This document shows, in pieces, positions 44,428 through 53,367 of a stretch of 60,331 nt of DNA. Location: NCBI GenBank assembly GCA_017936565.1, contig JAGBFG010000020.1:1-60331 (forward strand). The letters are read 5' to 3'. The DNA comes from Clostridia bacterium. GTDB taxonomy: Bacteria > Bacillota > Clostridia > Oscillospirales > CAG-272. The position numbers were made by a program, and so were the translations under genes. The notes below the pieces were generated by a model that worked only from the letters and a program-made list of their open reading frames with translations, was not told where the DNA came from and made no database searches. How positions within the stretch are numbered: position 1 is the stretch's first letter; each line of letters opens with the position of its first letter.

Positions 44428-45648
44428 TTATTTTTGACGGTAGGTTTGCAAAAACGCGCCAATATCTAAGAGCGCTTTTTCAAGAATGTGCGCCTCGGGT
44501 AGCATAACCACACGGAAATGGTCGGGCTCTTGCCAGTCAAAGCCGCTGCCGGGAACGATAAGAATATTTGTCGCGTGAAGCAGATCCAGCGCAAAGCGCC
44601 TGTCATCGGTGATGCCGAAGCGCTTGACGTCAATTTTGGGGAAGATGTAGAAGGCGGCTTGGTTCTTCACGCAGGAAAGACCGTCGATTTGAGAAATGGC
44701 GCGCATAGCCGCTTCTCTTTGCTCATACAGCCTTCCGCCCGGAACAAGCATTGCCCTTGTGCTTTCGCTGTCTGCCAAGGCAGCGGGAACGACAAGCTGC
44801 GTCAAGGCGTTGGAGCAAAGGCGCATAGTGGCAAGCTTCGTCATACCCTCTATAAAGCCGCGGTTGCGCTCACGGTTGCCCGAAATGACAAGCCAGCCGC
44901 AACGGAAGCCGCAAATACAATGGGATTTGGAAAGACCGTTTGTGGTGATGACGGTCAAATCGTCGGGCGCTAAGGAAGCAAGGGAATAGAACTCTTTATC
45001 GTCTAACACCAAGCGGTCATAAATTTCGTCGGAGAAGACGACCAGATTATGCTCGCACGCAAGGCGAATGATGTCCTCTAAAAATTCCTTGGCGTAAACG
45101 GTGCCTGTGGGGTTATTGGGGTTGATGACGACGATAGCGCGGGTCTTGGGGGTGATTTTCTTTTTGATGTCGGCAATGTCGGGATTCCAGCCGCTTTGCT
45201 CGTCGCAGGTGTAATACACGGGCTTTGCCCCTGCAATATAGGTGCAGTTAGACCAGAGAGAATAGTTGGGGCAGGGCAACAAAATTTCATCGCCGTAATT
45301 CAAGAGAGAAAGAAGCGCCATTTGCGTCAGCTCGCTGACACCGTTTCCGATAAAAATATCGTTTGGGGTGATATTGCGAAAGCCGCGGGAAATATGATAG
45401 GCGTAAATCGCCTCGCGCGCTTCGGGCATACCGCGGTAATCACAGTAGGGAACCGCCTTATCCATGTTCTCCATCAATGCTTTTTTGACGCTTTCGGGCA
45501 TAGTGAAGCCGAAGGTGCCGGGGTTGCCTGTATTGAGCTTCAGGACTTTTTGCCCTTCTTCCTGCATACGCAGCGCCTCTAAGAAAATAGGCCCGCGAAT
45601 ATCGGAATGAACAGAGGCAAGCTTATCAGAGCCTTGTAAAATTTCCAC
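44428..45648 (-). CDS. alaA: PLP-dependent aminotransferase, alanine transaminase type
   Basis: The 406-residue fold-type I enzyme resembles AlaA/AlaT, which make alanine from pyruvate and glutamate. Motifs: LNTGNPGTFGF, YCDYRGMPEAREAI, FIGNGVSELTQMAL, PNYSLW, INPNNPTGTVY (substrate and PLP Asn), FSDEIYDRL (PLP Asp/Tyr), TTNGLSKSHCICGFRCGW with the PLP lysine, and FRVVMLPE with the carboxylate Arg. Substrate assignment is by overall similarity only. Translation starts at GTG (45648), 6 bases after AAAGGATG. It is monocistronic, with its own promoter. Confidence 0.82.
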   Translation of the reverse strand: MEILQGSDKLASVHSDIRGPIFLEALRMQEEGQKVLKLNTGNPGTFGFTMPESVKKALMENMDKAVPYCDYRGMPEAREAIYAYHISRGFRNITPNDIFIGNGVSELTQMALLSLLNYGDEILLPCPNYSLWSNCTYIAGAKPVYYTCDEQSGWNPDIADIKKKITPKTRAIVVINPNNPTGTVYAKEFLEDIIRLACEHNLVVFSDEIYDRLVLDDKEFYSLASLAPDDLTVITTNGLSKSHCICGFRCGWLVISGNRERNRGFIEGMTKLATMRLCSNALTQLVVPAALADSESTRAMLVPGGRLYEQREAAMRAISQIDGLSCVKNQAAFYIFPKIDVKRFGITDDRRFALDLLHATNILIVPGSGFDWQEPDHFRVVMLPEAHILEKALLDIGAFLQTYRQK

Positions 45649-45701
45649 GGTACATCCTTTCTACAAGCCGCGTGGCTTGCTTTTTTGCGATATAATAAAA
45701 A

Positions 45702-45730
45702 ATTATAACACAAACCAAAGAGAATGTCAA
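45702..45730 (-). promoter_or_regulatory. Promoter of the aminotransferase gene
   Basis: On the minus strand: TTGACA, 17-bp spacer, TATAAT. The leader contains a small AAGCC/GGCTT hairpin at 45665-45678. Confidence 0.85.
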
Positions 45731-45797
45731 TGTTTTTTGCCTGAAAAACAAAAAATGCCGACAGGAAAGAGGTTTTTGGCGAAAAAGACAAAAGGTA

Positions 45798-45827
45798 TTG
45801 ACAAAATCTTCCTTTCTGTTATATAAT
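45798..45827 (+). promoter_or_regulatory. Promoter of the NhaC-family gene
   Basis: TTGACA, 18-bp spacer, TATAAT, about 47 bp before the ATG at 45874. It is divergent from the aminotransferase promoter. Confidence 0.85.
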
Positions 45828-45873
45828 AAATACATATTTGTAATAAAATATGATTATGGAGGCTTGACTGATT

Positions 45874-47553
45874 ATGACGAAAACCAGAAAAATTGTTTTG
45901 CTGGCTGTGGTTATCTTTTTCGTTTTGCTCTTAGTGATTGAGGGCATAACGGGCGGCTCGGACAAGCAGATTACCTGTCCTGATTGTAAGGGATTTGGTC
46001 TTTTGTGCGAGACCTGTGAAGGAGAAGGGACGATGCGCGGCTCGCTTTGGGCTTTGCTTCCTCCTTTGATTGCCATTGGCTTGGCGTTGATTACGAAAGA
46101 GGTATATTCCTCTTTGTTCTTCGGTGTTCTGGCGGGCGGCTTGATGACAGCGCGCTATTTGCCCCTTGGTACGTTTGACACGGTGGTGAACGATGGCTTG
46201 ATTGCGGCTGTTGCCGATTCGGCGGGTATCTTCATCTTCCTGGTGCTTTTGGGCATTATCGTTGCCTTGGTGAACAAGACGGGTGCTTCTGCCGCCTTCG
46301 GTAAATGGGCGCAGACCCACATCAAGACCAAGACGGGCGCGATGCTCGCCACCTTCGTTTTGGGCGTTTTGATTTTCATTGACGACTATTTCAACTGCCT
46401 GACGGTTGGCTCTGTTATGATGTCTGTGACGGACAAGCACAAGATTTCAAGAGCAAAGCTTGCTTATTTGATTGACGCGACGGCTGCCCCCATTTGTATG
46501 ATTGCGCCCATTTCCTCTTGGGCTGCTGCAGTTTCGGGATGCGTTGAGATGGAAGGCGTTTCGGGCATTGAGCTGTTCGTGCGCGCTATTCCCTTTAACT
46601 TCTACTCCTTGCTGACCTTTGTCTTTATCATTGCCATTGCTATTATGGGCTTTGATTACGGCAAAATGGCTGACATTGAAATCAAGGCGCAGAGCGGTGA
46701 CATTGCCGCCTTAGAGAACAGCCAGACCGGAAAAGAAGAGGCTGGCAACGGCGTTATCTGGGATTTGATTATTCCCGTTCTGGTTTTAATCGTTGCTTGC
46801 GTATTTGCTTTGATTTACGTTGGCGGCTTCTTTGAGGTTGGCGGCGACTATTATCACGATTTTGTCGGCGCATTCGGCAACACTGACGCTTACGCGGCAT
46901 TGCCTTGGGGCGGACTTGTCGCTCTTCTCATTTCTATTGTATACTTCCTGCTTCGCCGTGTCGTTTCCTTTGAGGAAGCAATGAAGGGTATTCCGAAGGG
47001 CTTTATCGCGATGGTTCCCGCTATCCTGATTCTGACCTTTGCCACCGCCTTGAAGAACATCACGGGGCTTCTTGGCGCAAAGTATTACGTTGGCGCAATG
47101 ATGGCAAACTTCCCCTCGGCTGCGCTTTCCCTGCTCCCTGCCGTTATTTTCTTAGTGGCTTGCGTGCTTGCCTTTGCTACGGGAACCTCTTGGGGCACCT
47201 TCGGTATTCTCATTCCCATCGTTTCCACGATGTTCGGCGTAGAGGATCCGTTGCTCTTCGTTGGTATCTCCGCTTGCTTGGCGGGCGCTGTATGCGGAGA
47301 CCACTGCTCCCCCATTTCCGACACGACGATTATGTCCTCAGCGGGGGCGGCGTGCGACCACGTTTCTCACGTGGAAACACAGCTTCCCTATGCCATTACG
47401 GTGGCGGGCATTTCCTTCGTGATGTTTGTTCTTGCGGGATTTATGCCTAATGCCTTTATTTGCTTGCCCGTTGGCGCTGCCTTGACGGTAGGTGTTTTGT
47501 TTGGCATTCGGTATTTCCAAAAGAAGAAACAGACAGAAAAAGCGGATAGCTGA
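45874..47553 (+). CDS. NhaC-family Na+/H+ antiporter with DnaJ-like zinc-finger insert
   Basis: A membrane antiporter of 559 residues with about 12 helices. The transport core shows FFGVLAGGLM, a FIDDYFNCLTVGSVM block, DATAAPICMIAPISSWAA, FATGTSWGTFGILIPI and GDHCSPISDTTIMSSAGAAC, all typical of NhaC/YvgP proteins that may exchange Na+ for protons or small organic ions. Uniquely, between the first helix (8-24) and the second lie two CxxCxGxG motifs, CPDCKGFG (35-42) and CETCEGEG (45-52), the zinc-binding unit of DnaJ. Four cysteines could bind one zinc. The start has GGAGGC upstream. Monocistronic. Confidence 0.88.
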   Translation: MTKTRKIVLLAVVIFFVLLLVIEGITGGSDKQITCPDCKGFGLLCETCEGEGTMRGSLWALLPPLIAIGLALITKEVYSSLFFGVLAGGLMTARYLPLGTFDTVVNDGLIAAVADSAGIFIFLVLLGIIVALVNKTGASAAFGKWAQTHIKTKTGAMLATFVLGVLIFIDDYFNCLTVGSVMMSVTDKHKISRAKLAYLIDATAAPICMIAPISSWAAAVSGCVEMEGVSGIELFVRAIPFNFYSLLTFVFIIAIAIMGFDYGKMADIEIKAQSGDIAALENSQTGKEEAGNGVIWDLIIPVLVLIVACVFALIYVGGFFEVGGDYYHDFVGAFGNTDAYAALPWGGLVALLISIVYFLLRRVVSFEEAMKGIPKGFIAMVPAILILTFATALKNITGLLGAKYYVGAMMANFPSAALSLLPAVIFLVACVLAFATGTSWGTFGILIPIVSTMFGVEDPLLFVGISACLAGAVCGDHCSPISDTTIMSSAGAACDHVSHVETQLPYAITVAGISFVMFVLAGFMPNAFICLPVGAALTVGVLFGIRYFQKKKQTEKADS

Positions 47554-47611
47554 TTAAAAAACAGTTTTATAAAAGCGTCTATGGGGGCTGCTTCCCTGTT
47601 GTGAAGCACCG

Positions 47612-47717
47612 AAAAGCAACACAAAACGGTTGCTTTTCTGCCCCGTTTGTTACAATTTCACAGAAGTTGTAACAAAACCTGCCGTGGGGCTGAGTGAATG
47701 ACTCAGCCCCTTTCCTT
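47612..47717 (+). terminator. Three successive hairpins after the antiporter gene
   Basis: AAAAGCAAC/GTTGCTTTT (47612-47637), TTTGTTACAA/TTGTAACAAA (47646-47676) and GGGGCTGAGT/ACTCAGCCCC with a 5-base loop followed by TTTCCTTT (47686-47717). All stems are perfect. The last is a good terminator; the others may be backup terminators or structured RNA. Confidence 0.75.
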
Positions 47718-47753
47718 TGAAACGGGCAAAGCATTGACAAAAACGGGCGCTTT

Positions 47754-48968
47754 ATGCATAATGATACAAAAGAAAAAAGAGGTTTTTTTATTACCTATAA
47801 ACCGAGAGTGCTCTTTCCTTTTACTGAGGCGGGTATGGGGCATATTATGCCTATGCGCAGTATGGCAGACGCCTTTGAGAAAAAATACGGCGATGTGACG
47901 GAAATCATACGCTCCGACTTCTTTTCGGAGAGCGGGAACAAATATCTGAAAAAATTTGAAGAGGCAATGGCACGCGAGGTGCGCAAGCAAAATACGTTTA
48001 CCCCTTACGGCTTCTTTTCCACAGCCAGTATGGGCTTTTTCGGGACAAAAATCAGCAGCTGGGCTGTGATGAATTATCTGGTGCCGGGGGCGTATGAGGC
48101 GGCGGTGGCGCATATGGAGGAGTTAAAGCCCGATATGGTGGTTTCTACCCATTGGGCGACCAACTATTATGCCACGATGATGCAAAAGAAGCCCTTAACG
48201 GCAATGTACTGTCCTGATGCCTACGTTTGCTCCTTGTTTCGCTACCCGTGCGATTTGTGTATGGTTTCGATGGCAACGGGGTACGAATATGCGATGAAGC
48301 ATCATAAGGAGCGCTTCAACGAGGATAATTTTAAGCTCGTCCCCTTTTCCATTCGCAAGGAAGCGTTTTCGGTTTCCTTAGATAAGAAGGAAAACCGCCG
48401 AGCGCTTGGCTGGGATGAACATAAGTTTACCGTGATTTTGGCAGAGGGCGGATACGGCATCGGCAAGATGCAGAAGATTTGCGAGGCTCTGATTGAACGG
48501 GATACGCCCATCAATCTGGTGCCTGTTTGCGGAAAGAACGAAAAGCTATATGACTATTTTTGTTCTTTGCCGATAGGCAAAAGGCTTTCCTTTTACCCCC
48601 AAGGCTTTGCCACCAATATTTTTCAAATGATGGCAGCCTCTGACCTGTTTTGCGGCAAAAGCGGTAACATTATCGCCGAGCCTACCTTCTTTGGTGTTCC
48701 TTCTATTATCACCAAGCACGCCACCGATATTGAAAGACATATTGGCGAGTACTACGTGGATTACGTGGGCTGTGCGATGAATGTTTTTGATGCCGTCAAG
48801 GTTGCCGATAAGGTGGAAGAGTTTGTCTTGTTTCCCGACAGGCTCTTGCCCTATCGCGAAAGGGCGTTGGCGCATCGCGATAGGAACTACGGCTCCGAGG
48901 TGACGGCAGACCATATCTTTTCGCTGTTAAAAACGCGGTTTCCGCAGTTGGAAAATATAACGGTTTAA
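47754..48968 (+). CDS. Glycosyltransferase of the MGDG synthase / MurG-like family
   Basis: A GT-B glycosyltransferase of about 404 residues. The N-terminal domain opens KPRVLFPFTEAGMGHIMPMRSM, the glycine loop of diacylglycerol glucosyl/galactosyltransferases, followed by PDMVVSTHWATNY. The C-terminal donor half has TVILAEGGYGIGKMQKIC, FYPQGFATNIFQMMAASDLFCGKSGNIIAEPTFFGVPSI, the GKSG-x-E nucleotide-sugar motif of MurG and UgtP. A membrane glycolipid product is the likely role, but donor and acceptor cannot be read. The ATG at 47754 lacks a clear ribosome site; the true start may lie a few codons in, as AAAGAGG occurs at about 47772. Confidence 0.75.
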   Translation: MHNDTKEKRGFFITYKPRVLFPFTEAGMGHIMPMRSMADAFEKKYGDVTEIIRSDFFSESGNKYLKKFEEAMAREVRKQNTFTPYGFFSTASMGFFGTKISSWAVMNYLVPGAYEAAVAHMEELKPDMVVSTHWATNYYATMMQKKPLTAMYCPDAYVCSLFRYPCDLCMVSMATGYEYAMKHHKERFNEDNFKLVPFSIRKEAFSVSLDKKENRRALGWDEHKFTVILAEGGYGIGKMQKICEALIERDTPINLVPVCGKNEKLYDYFCSLPIGKRLSFYPQGFATNIFQMMAASDLFCGKSGNIIAEPTFFGVPSIITKHATDIERHIGEYYVDYVGCAMNVFDAVKVADKVEEFVLFPDRLLPYRERALAHRDRNYGSEVTADHIFSLLKTRFPQLENITV

Positions 48969-48975
48969 GCGGCCA

Positions 48976-49008
48976 AAAAAGCTCCCTTTGAACAAGGGAG
49001 CTTTTTGT
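48976..49008. terminator. Bidirectional terminator between convergent genes
   Basis: Arms AAAAAGCTCCCTT/AAGGGAGCTTTTT with loop TGAAC; T-runs on both strands. It ends the glycosyltransferase transcript and the long minus-strand housekeeping transcript. Confidence 0.9.
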
Positions 49009-49022
49009 TTGCAAACAACTAT

Positions 49023-49538
49023 TTACATGTTGACAAAATCCTGTAACAGAAGAAAGGAAACGGGCTTTCCCTTTTGCTTGGCGTAGCAGATGGTAGAAAA
49101 GGTGCCGCCTTTTTCCTCGCCATTCCAGACGGCTAAAACCGTATCGGAGCAGTCCACCATATAGGCATTGCGCTTTTTCATGCAATAGGGCGTGTAGGAT
49201 GGGGAAACAAAGGTTTTTTTGTCGCAGGCGGCAAGGATATTCTCATAGCGCAAAAGCTCTTCCTTGCGCCATTTCGCCGTTTGCTCGGGGCAAGGAATGG
49301 CGGCTTCTAAAAGAAGAGGGCGCATGTCCTTATATTTTCTTTTCAGCGCCAACACCGTTTCGGCAAAATCCAAATCGACACCCATCGCCATTCCTGTGAT
49401 AAAATGGGTATACCCCTCTTCTACAAGCACTTCCACCCTTTGTGCAAGCCGCTTGCGGTATTGCAGAACAGCGTTTGACAGGCTGTAATAGGGGAAGGGA
49501 AAGCCCTTGGGACGATGCCCTGTGACGCAACAAACCAT
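49023..49538 (-). CDS. SLOG-superfamily protein, YpsA/DUF1273-like
   Basis: The 171 residues start VCCVTGHRPKGFPFPYY and continue FITGMAMGVDLDFAETVLALK, then AIPCPEQTAKW and PSYTPYCMKKRNAYMVDCSDTVLAVWNGEEKGGT, ending GKPVSFLL. This is the Rossmann-like SLOG fold that binds nucleotides or NAD-like ligands; Bacillus YpsA is linked to cell division and stress. I start at the ATG 49538; an in-frame TTG 8 codons earlier would lie on the AAAGGAG site. Last gene before the terminator, 30 bp after the DnaC-like gene. Confidence 0.85.
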   Translation of the reverse strand: MVCCVTGHRPKGFPFPYYSLSNAVLQYRKRLAQRVEVLVEEGYTHFITGMAMGVDLDFAETVLALKRKYKDMRPLLLEAAIPCPEQTAKWRKEELLRYENILAACDKKTFVSPSYTPYCMKKRNAYMVDCSDTVLAVWNGEEKGGTFSTICYAKQKGKPVSFLLLQDFVNM

Positions 49539-49568
49539 ATTGCTTTTTTGGCTCCTTTTCAATGAAAA

Positions 49569-50522
49569 TCAGGGGCGCTGACGGCGGATGTCCACCCCTT
49601 TGAATATGTACGGAATAAAATGACCGAACAGACGGCTGGTTAAGCGCGCTTCATATCGCTCGGTCAGATTTTTTTGACCGAGATTTGTGCTGATAATGGT
49701 GCTTTTGTTGTTGTTGATGCGGGTGTTAATCAGACGATAGAGAGTGGAGAGGGAAAAGGGATTTTGCACCTCGGTGCCCAAGTCGTCTATAATGAGCAAG
49801 GAAGCCTCAAAATATTTATCGGTCAGGCTCTCATCGCCCTGCTTTTTGAACCTATCCTCTTCAAATTCGGAGATGATGTTGGGCGCGATGTCATACACCA
49901 CGTCAAACCCCCGTTCAACGACACGGCGGGCAATGGCGGTGGACAAATGGGTTTTGCCAAGACCCGTTCCCCCGACAAAGAGCAGATTTGCGCCCGTGCT
50001 CTCAAAGCTCTCGGCAAAGTCCTTGGCTTCCTTGAGCGCCTTTTCTAAATAGGGAAGCGCCTCTTTATCATAGTAGGACAGAGAAAAATTATCAAAGCCT
50101 TGCGAAAGGGCAAGATTGCCAAGCCCCGAAGCACGCAGCGCTTCCTCAGAGAGAAGTCGCTGGAAGCAAGAGCACATTCCTTTTTCCGTATAGCCCGTAT
50201 CGTTACAAAGAGAGCAGGTGTATTTTACGGCGGTATAATCCGCGGGCAGACCCAACGCCCTTATCAGCTCCTTGCGCTTTTGCGAAAGGGCGCGGTTTTC
50301 TTCCTTGATGCGCTCCACTTCCTTTTGGGCGTTTTCGCTCTTGCCAAACGCAACGGCGCAAAGCTTGCTTGCCGTGCCTGCCAGGGCGGCATCTGTTTTC
50401 GCTATTTCGCCGTCCATTTGGTGCAGTCTTTCGCGGCGCAGGTCCGCTTGGCGCAAAGCCTCGCTTCTGCGCTTTTCCAATACCTTGCTGACGGAAAGAA
50501 AGATTTCTCTGCTGTATCCCAT
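49569..50522 (-). CDS. dnaC: DnaC/DnaI-like ATPase, replicative helicase loader
   Basis: An AAA+ protein of 317 residues. The N-terminal half is a long helix rich in Lys, Arg and Glu (about 15-95), followed by a zinc cluster CSLCNDTGY...CSCF (near 103-120), as in DnaI. The ATPase has Walker A LLFVGGTGLGKTHLS, Walker B LLIIDDLGTE and sensor TIISTNLG. It loads DnaB-type helicase in replication initiation or restart. It follows the DnaD-domain gene by 19 bp, a common Clostridial pair. Confidence 0.9.
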   Translation of the reverse strand: MGYSREIFLSVSKVLEKRRSEALRQADLRRERLHQMDGEIAKTDAALAGTASKLCAVAFGKSENAQKEVERIKEENRALSQKRKELIRALGLPADYTAVKYTCSLCNDTGYTEKGMCSCFQRLLSEEALRASGLGNLALSQGFDNFSLSYYDKEALPYLEKALKEAKDFAESFESTGANLLFVGGTGLGKTHLSTAIARRVVERGFDVVYDIAPNIISEFEEDRFKKQGDESLTDKYFEASLLIIDDLGTEVQNPFSLSTLYRLINTRINNNKSTIISTNLGQKNLTERYEARLTSRLFGHFIPYIFKGVDIRRQRP

Positions 50523-50541
50523 AGTGGTTTCCTCGTTTTTC

Positions 50542-51549
50542 TTAATTCTTTTTGTCCTCGCTTGCGGTGTAGCTTCTCTCTAACGCGTGCGCGAAAAAGT
50601 CGTCCGCATCGAAGCTCTGCATAGCCTTGGTTTCCTCCTGGGCTTCCTTTGAGGGCGCGCCTTTTTTGGAAGAGAGGGGCTTTTGAGGGCGGCTTTCGGC
50701 GTGATGCTTTTCGGCATCGGCGACGGTTTTACAGCCCGCGGCGTTCCAGCCCTGTATAATTTTGTCGGCATAGGCAACGGATGCCTTTCCCGTGGCGTTT
50801 ACGGTGATGTCATAGGCAAGACCGATGATGTCGTCCCCGTAGTTGTATTCCACGCACCAACGCATAAAGCAGTCTTCTTCCTTGGCGGAGAGCTTGCGCT
50901 CGCCGATGCCAAACATTTTTCGAAGATTGCCCTCGCGGCTTGCCGCTTTGTTTTTTCGCTCTATGTACGCGGTAAGGTCAGCGGTGGTGGTAATATCCTG
51001 CTCAAAGAGGGATGCGGCGACCTTTTGGGTGTAGCGCAAGGGTTTTCTGCCCCCTTCCTCGCAATACGCCAAAAGCATTAAAATATAATCGCATTCGAGG
51101 GAAAGCTCCTCGTGCATCCAAAGCAGAATGCTGATGTCCGTTTCGTTGAGCACTTTTCCGTGCACCTGCTCGCAGGCGGAAAGGAAGGACGCCAGCTTTT
51201 CCTGCTTCACCTTGTCTGCCATCTCTCCAATGGAGTAGGTCGGCATTTTTTCATCGGGAAGAACAGGGCTCTTTTTCTCCTTCGGTGCTGCCTCTTCCGT
51301 TTTGGGCTTTTTGGCGTTCTTTTTAGAGGAAGTAGCTTTTATTGCGCCGGCTCCCCGCCAAAAGGAAAGGGCTCTTTCCGTTTCCTCTTCCGAAAGAGAG
51401 GCCTCGCGCGCCAAGGTGGCAAGGTCCTTGCCCTCTTCGCTTTCCATCAAGGCGACCAAGAGCCGCAGCTCTACGGCGTCTGCCTCCTGGAAGGCTTCGG
51501 CTTTTGTGACCCGAGCGCCTTTTTTGATTTGGTAGATTTTGTCTGTCAT
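50542..51549 (-). CDS. DnaD-domain primosome protein
   Basis: The 335 residues have an N-terminal winged-helix-like segment (about 20-70, LRLLVALMESEEGKDLATLA), a Lys-rich linker, and two DnaD/DnaB_2 domains: one around 115-190 (FLSACEQVHGKVLNETDISILLWMHEELSL) and one around 200-280 with EEDCFMRWCVEYNYGDDIIGLAYDITV and the typical YADKIIQGWNAAG. The C-terminus is polar. It acts with DnaC/DnaI to load the helicase. The start has AAGGACC. Confidence 0.9.
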   Translation of the reverse strand: MTDKIYQIKKGARVTKAEAFQEADAVELRLLVALMESEEGKDLATLAREASLSEEETERALSFWRGAGAIKATSSKKNAKKPKTEEAAPKEKKSPVLPDEKMPTYSIGEMADKVKQEKLASFLSACEQVHGKVLNETDISILLWMHEELSLECDYILMLLAYCEEGGRKPLRYTQKVAASLFEQDITTTADLTAYIERKNKAASREGNLRKMFGIGERKLSAKEEDCFMRWCVEYNYGDDIIGLAYDITVNATGKASVAYADKIIQGWNAAGCKTVADAEKHHAESRPQKPLSSKKGAPSKEAQEETKAMQSFDADDFFAHALERSYTASEDKKN

Positions 51550-51570
51550 AAAGGTCCTTCTTGGGCAGAA

Positions 51571-52263
51571 TTATTGGTCGTCACTCTCTAAAAGCTTTCG
51601 GGTTTTCAACCCGTAGCAAAGCGCCATCAATGAGTCGCCCATATGCATATTTTCAATTTCAACATCGTAAGAGGGCAGGGAAATTTCCATATTGGAAAAA
51701 TTCCAAATACCCAAAACACCTGCCTTTGCCAGAAGCTCTGCTGCCTCGGGAGCGGCATCCTTGGGGGTGGTTAAAACCCCAATGTCCACTTTTTGCTCCT
51801 GACAGAAGGACAGAAGGCTGTCTATATGGTAAACAGGAATGCCGTTGATCTGGGTGCCTACGAGCGAGTCCTTTACATCAAACATCGCCAGCTTTGTGAT
51901 GCCGCGATGCTCAAACATATGACTGAAAACCAAGGCTCTGCCCAGATTTCCCGCGCCAACAACGACAACGGAAAAATGCTCGTCCACACCCAAAAGGTCT
52001 GAAATGCTGTCGTATAAGTATTTTACATTGTAGCCATAGCCCTGCTGACCGAAGCCGCCAAAGCAATTCAAGTCCTGACGGATTTGAGAGGACGTCACGC
52101 CCATACAGGCGGAAAGCTCAGAGGAGCTTGTGCGCAGCTTTCCCTTTTTCAGCATCTCGCCTAAAAAGCGATGATAGCGAGGCAAGCGCCGAATGACAGC
52201 GGAAGGAACCGTCTCCCGCTTTAAGGCTATCTGCTTTGGTTCCAAATTTTTCTCGTTTTTCAC
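51571..52263 (-). CDS. rex: Redox-sensing transcriptional repressor Rex
   Basis: Senses NADH/NAD and represses fermentation and electron-transfer genes. The 230 residues contain an N-terminal winged helix (VPSAVIRRLPRYHRFLGEM and SQIRQDLNCFGGFGQQGYGY), then the Rossmann NAD loop VVVVGAGNLGRALVF (the GxGxxG), and GIPVYHIDSL. Translation starts at GTG (52263) after AAAGGATAC. I did not find a clear Rex operator nearby. It is 24 bp after tsaD. Confidence 0.95.
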   Translation of the reverse strand: MKNEKNLEPKQIALKRETVPSAVIRRLPRYHRFLGEMLKKGKLRTSSSELSACMGVTSSQIRQDLNCFGGFGQQGYGYNVKYLYDSISDLLGVDEHFSVVVVGAGNLGRALVFSHMFEHRGITKLAMFDVKDSLVGTQINGIPVYHIDSLLSFCQEQKVDIGVLTTPKDAAPEAAELLAKAGVLGIWNFSNMEISLPSYDVEIENMHMGDSLMALCYGLKTRKLLESDDQ

Positions 52264-52287
52264 GGTGTATCCTTTCTATACTCTGCC

Positions 52288-53367
52288 TTAATCGGCGGCA
52301 GAGGCGTTTAACTCACTTCCGACAGGGGCGGCATAACGGTAGGCAAAAAAGCCCTCTGCCGCCACCATAGCGCCGTTATCCCCGCAAAGAGAGGGGGGCG
52401 GCACAAAAAACTGCTTTTTCTTTTTTTGACACAGAAGAGAAAGCGCCCCTCTTAAATGAGAGTTTGCGGCAACGCCGCCGCAAAGCACAAGGGCGGGGAA
52501 ATCATACGCGGCAAAGGCTGCCTCTGTCTTTTTCACAATCGCCGATACTGCCTCATAGGTGTATCTTGCGGCAAAGGCGGCTTTGTCAAACACCTTTCCC
52601 GTTTGGTCTATGCGGTGCAACAGATTCACCGCCGCGGTTTTCAGTCCGGAAAAGGAAAAATCAAGGCTTCCGTCCTGTAAGGCGGGAGAGGGAAGGTGGA
52701 AAAAGGGGTCCTTGTAAAAATCGGTTTTCGGGAAAAGGGAAAAGGCTTTTTGCGGGTCAGCCTCTCCTGTTGCTTGGCAAAAGCCCTCTTTGGCAAGAGC
52801 ATCAAATGCGGCGCCTGCGGGATAGAAAAGCCCCAAAAGACGCCCGATTTTGTCAAACGCCTCTCCGACAGCATCGTCTCTCGTTGCGCCGATTTGCTTA
52901 TAATCTGTCGGGGAAGAGACGGCATAAAGCGAGGTGTGCCCGCCCGAAACGGTGATTGCCATAAAGGGAAAGGCAGGGGGCTCGGGGAGCAGAAAGGCGG
53001 ATGCGATATGGGCTCTCATATGGTCGATGCTGTAAAGCGGTATGTTATAGGAAAGCGCGAAGGACTTGGCAAAATTGACCGCCACGAGCAATGCCCCGAT
53101 GAGTCCGGGGTGGGTCGTCACCGCAACGGCGTCAATATCGGCGGGGGAAGCCCCTGCTTCCTCTAATGCCTGATAGGTAAGGGCGGAAATTGCCTCGGTA
53201 TGCGCGCGGCTGGCAATTTCGGGCACAACACCGCCATACAGCTTATGGGTTTCCACCTGGGAAGCCACAACGTTGGAAAGAACGGAAAGCTTCCCGTTTT
53301 CCTCTTGTGCCACCACGGAAACCGCGGTTTCATCACAAGAGCTTTCAAAGCCTAAAATGCGTATCAT
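52288..53367 (-). CDS. tsaD: tRNA N6-adenosine threonylcarbamoyltransferase
   Basis: Transfers threonylcarbamoyl to A37 of ANN-decoding tRNAs. The 359 residues include ILGFESSCDETAVSVV, PEIASRAHTEAI, the metal-binding histidines in IDHMRAHIASAFL, VSGGHTSLY, DDAVGEAFDKIGRLLGL and CGGVAANSHLR. The ATG at 53367 overlaps the rimI TGA by four bases. Partners TsaB, TsaE and TsaC are not in the window. It contains an intact run of seven A near its end (52431-52437 on plus). Confidence 0.96.
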   Translation of the reverse strand: MIRILGFESSCDETAVSVVAQEENGKLSVLSNVVASQVETHKLYGGVVPEIASRAHTEAISALTYQALEEAGASPADIDAVAVTTHPGLIGALLVAVNFAKSFALSYNIPLYSIDHMRAHIASAFLLPEPPAFPFMAITVSGGHTSLYAVSSPTDYKQIGATRDDAVGEAFDKIGRLLGLFYPAGAAFDALAKEGFCQATGEADPQKAFSLFPKTDFYKDPFFHLPSPALQDGSLDFSFSGLKTAAVNLLHRIDQTGKVFDKAAFAARYTYEAVSAIVKKTEAAFAAYDFPALVLCGGVAANSHLRGALSLLCQKKKKQFFVPPPSLCGDNGAMVAAEGFFAYRYAAPVGSELNASAAD

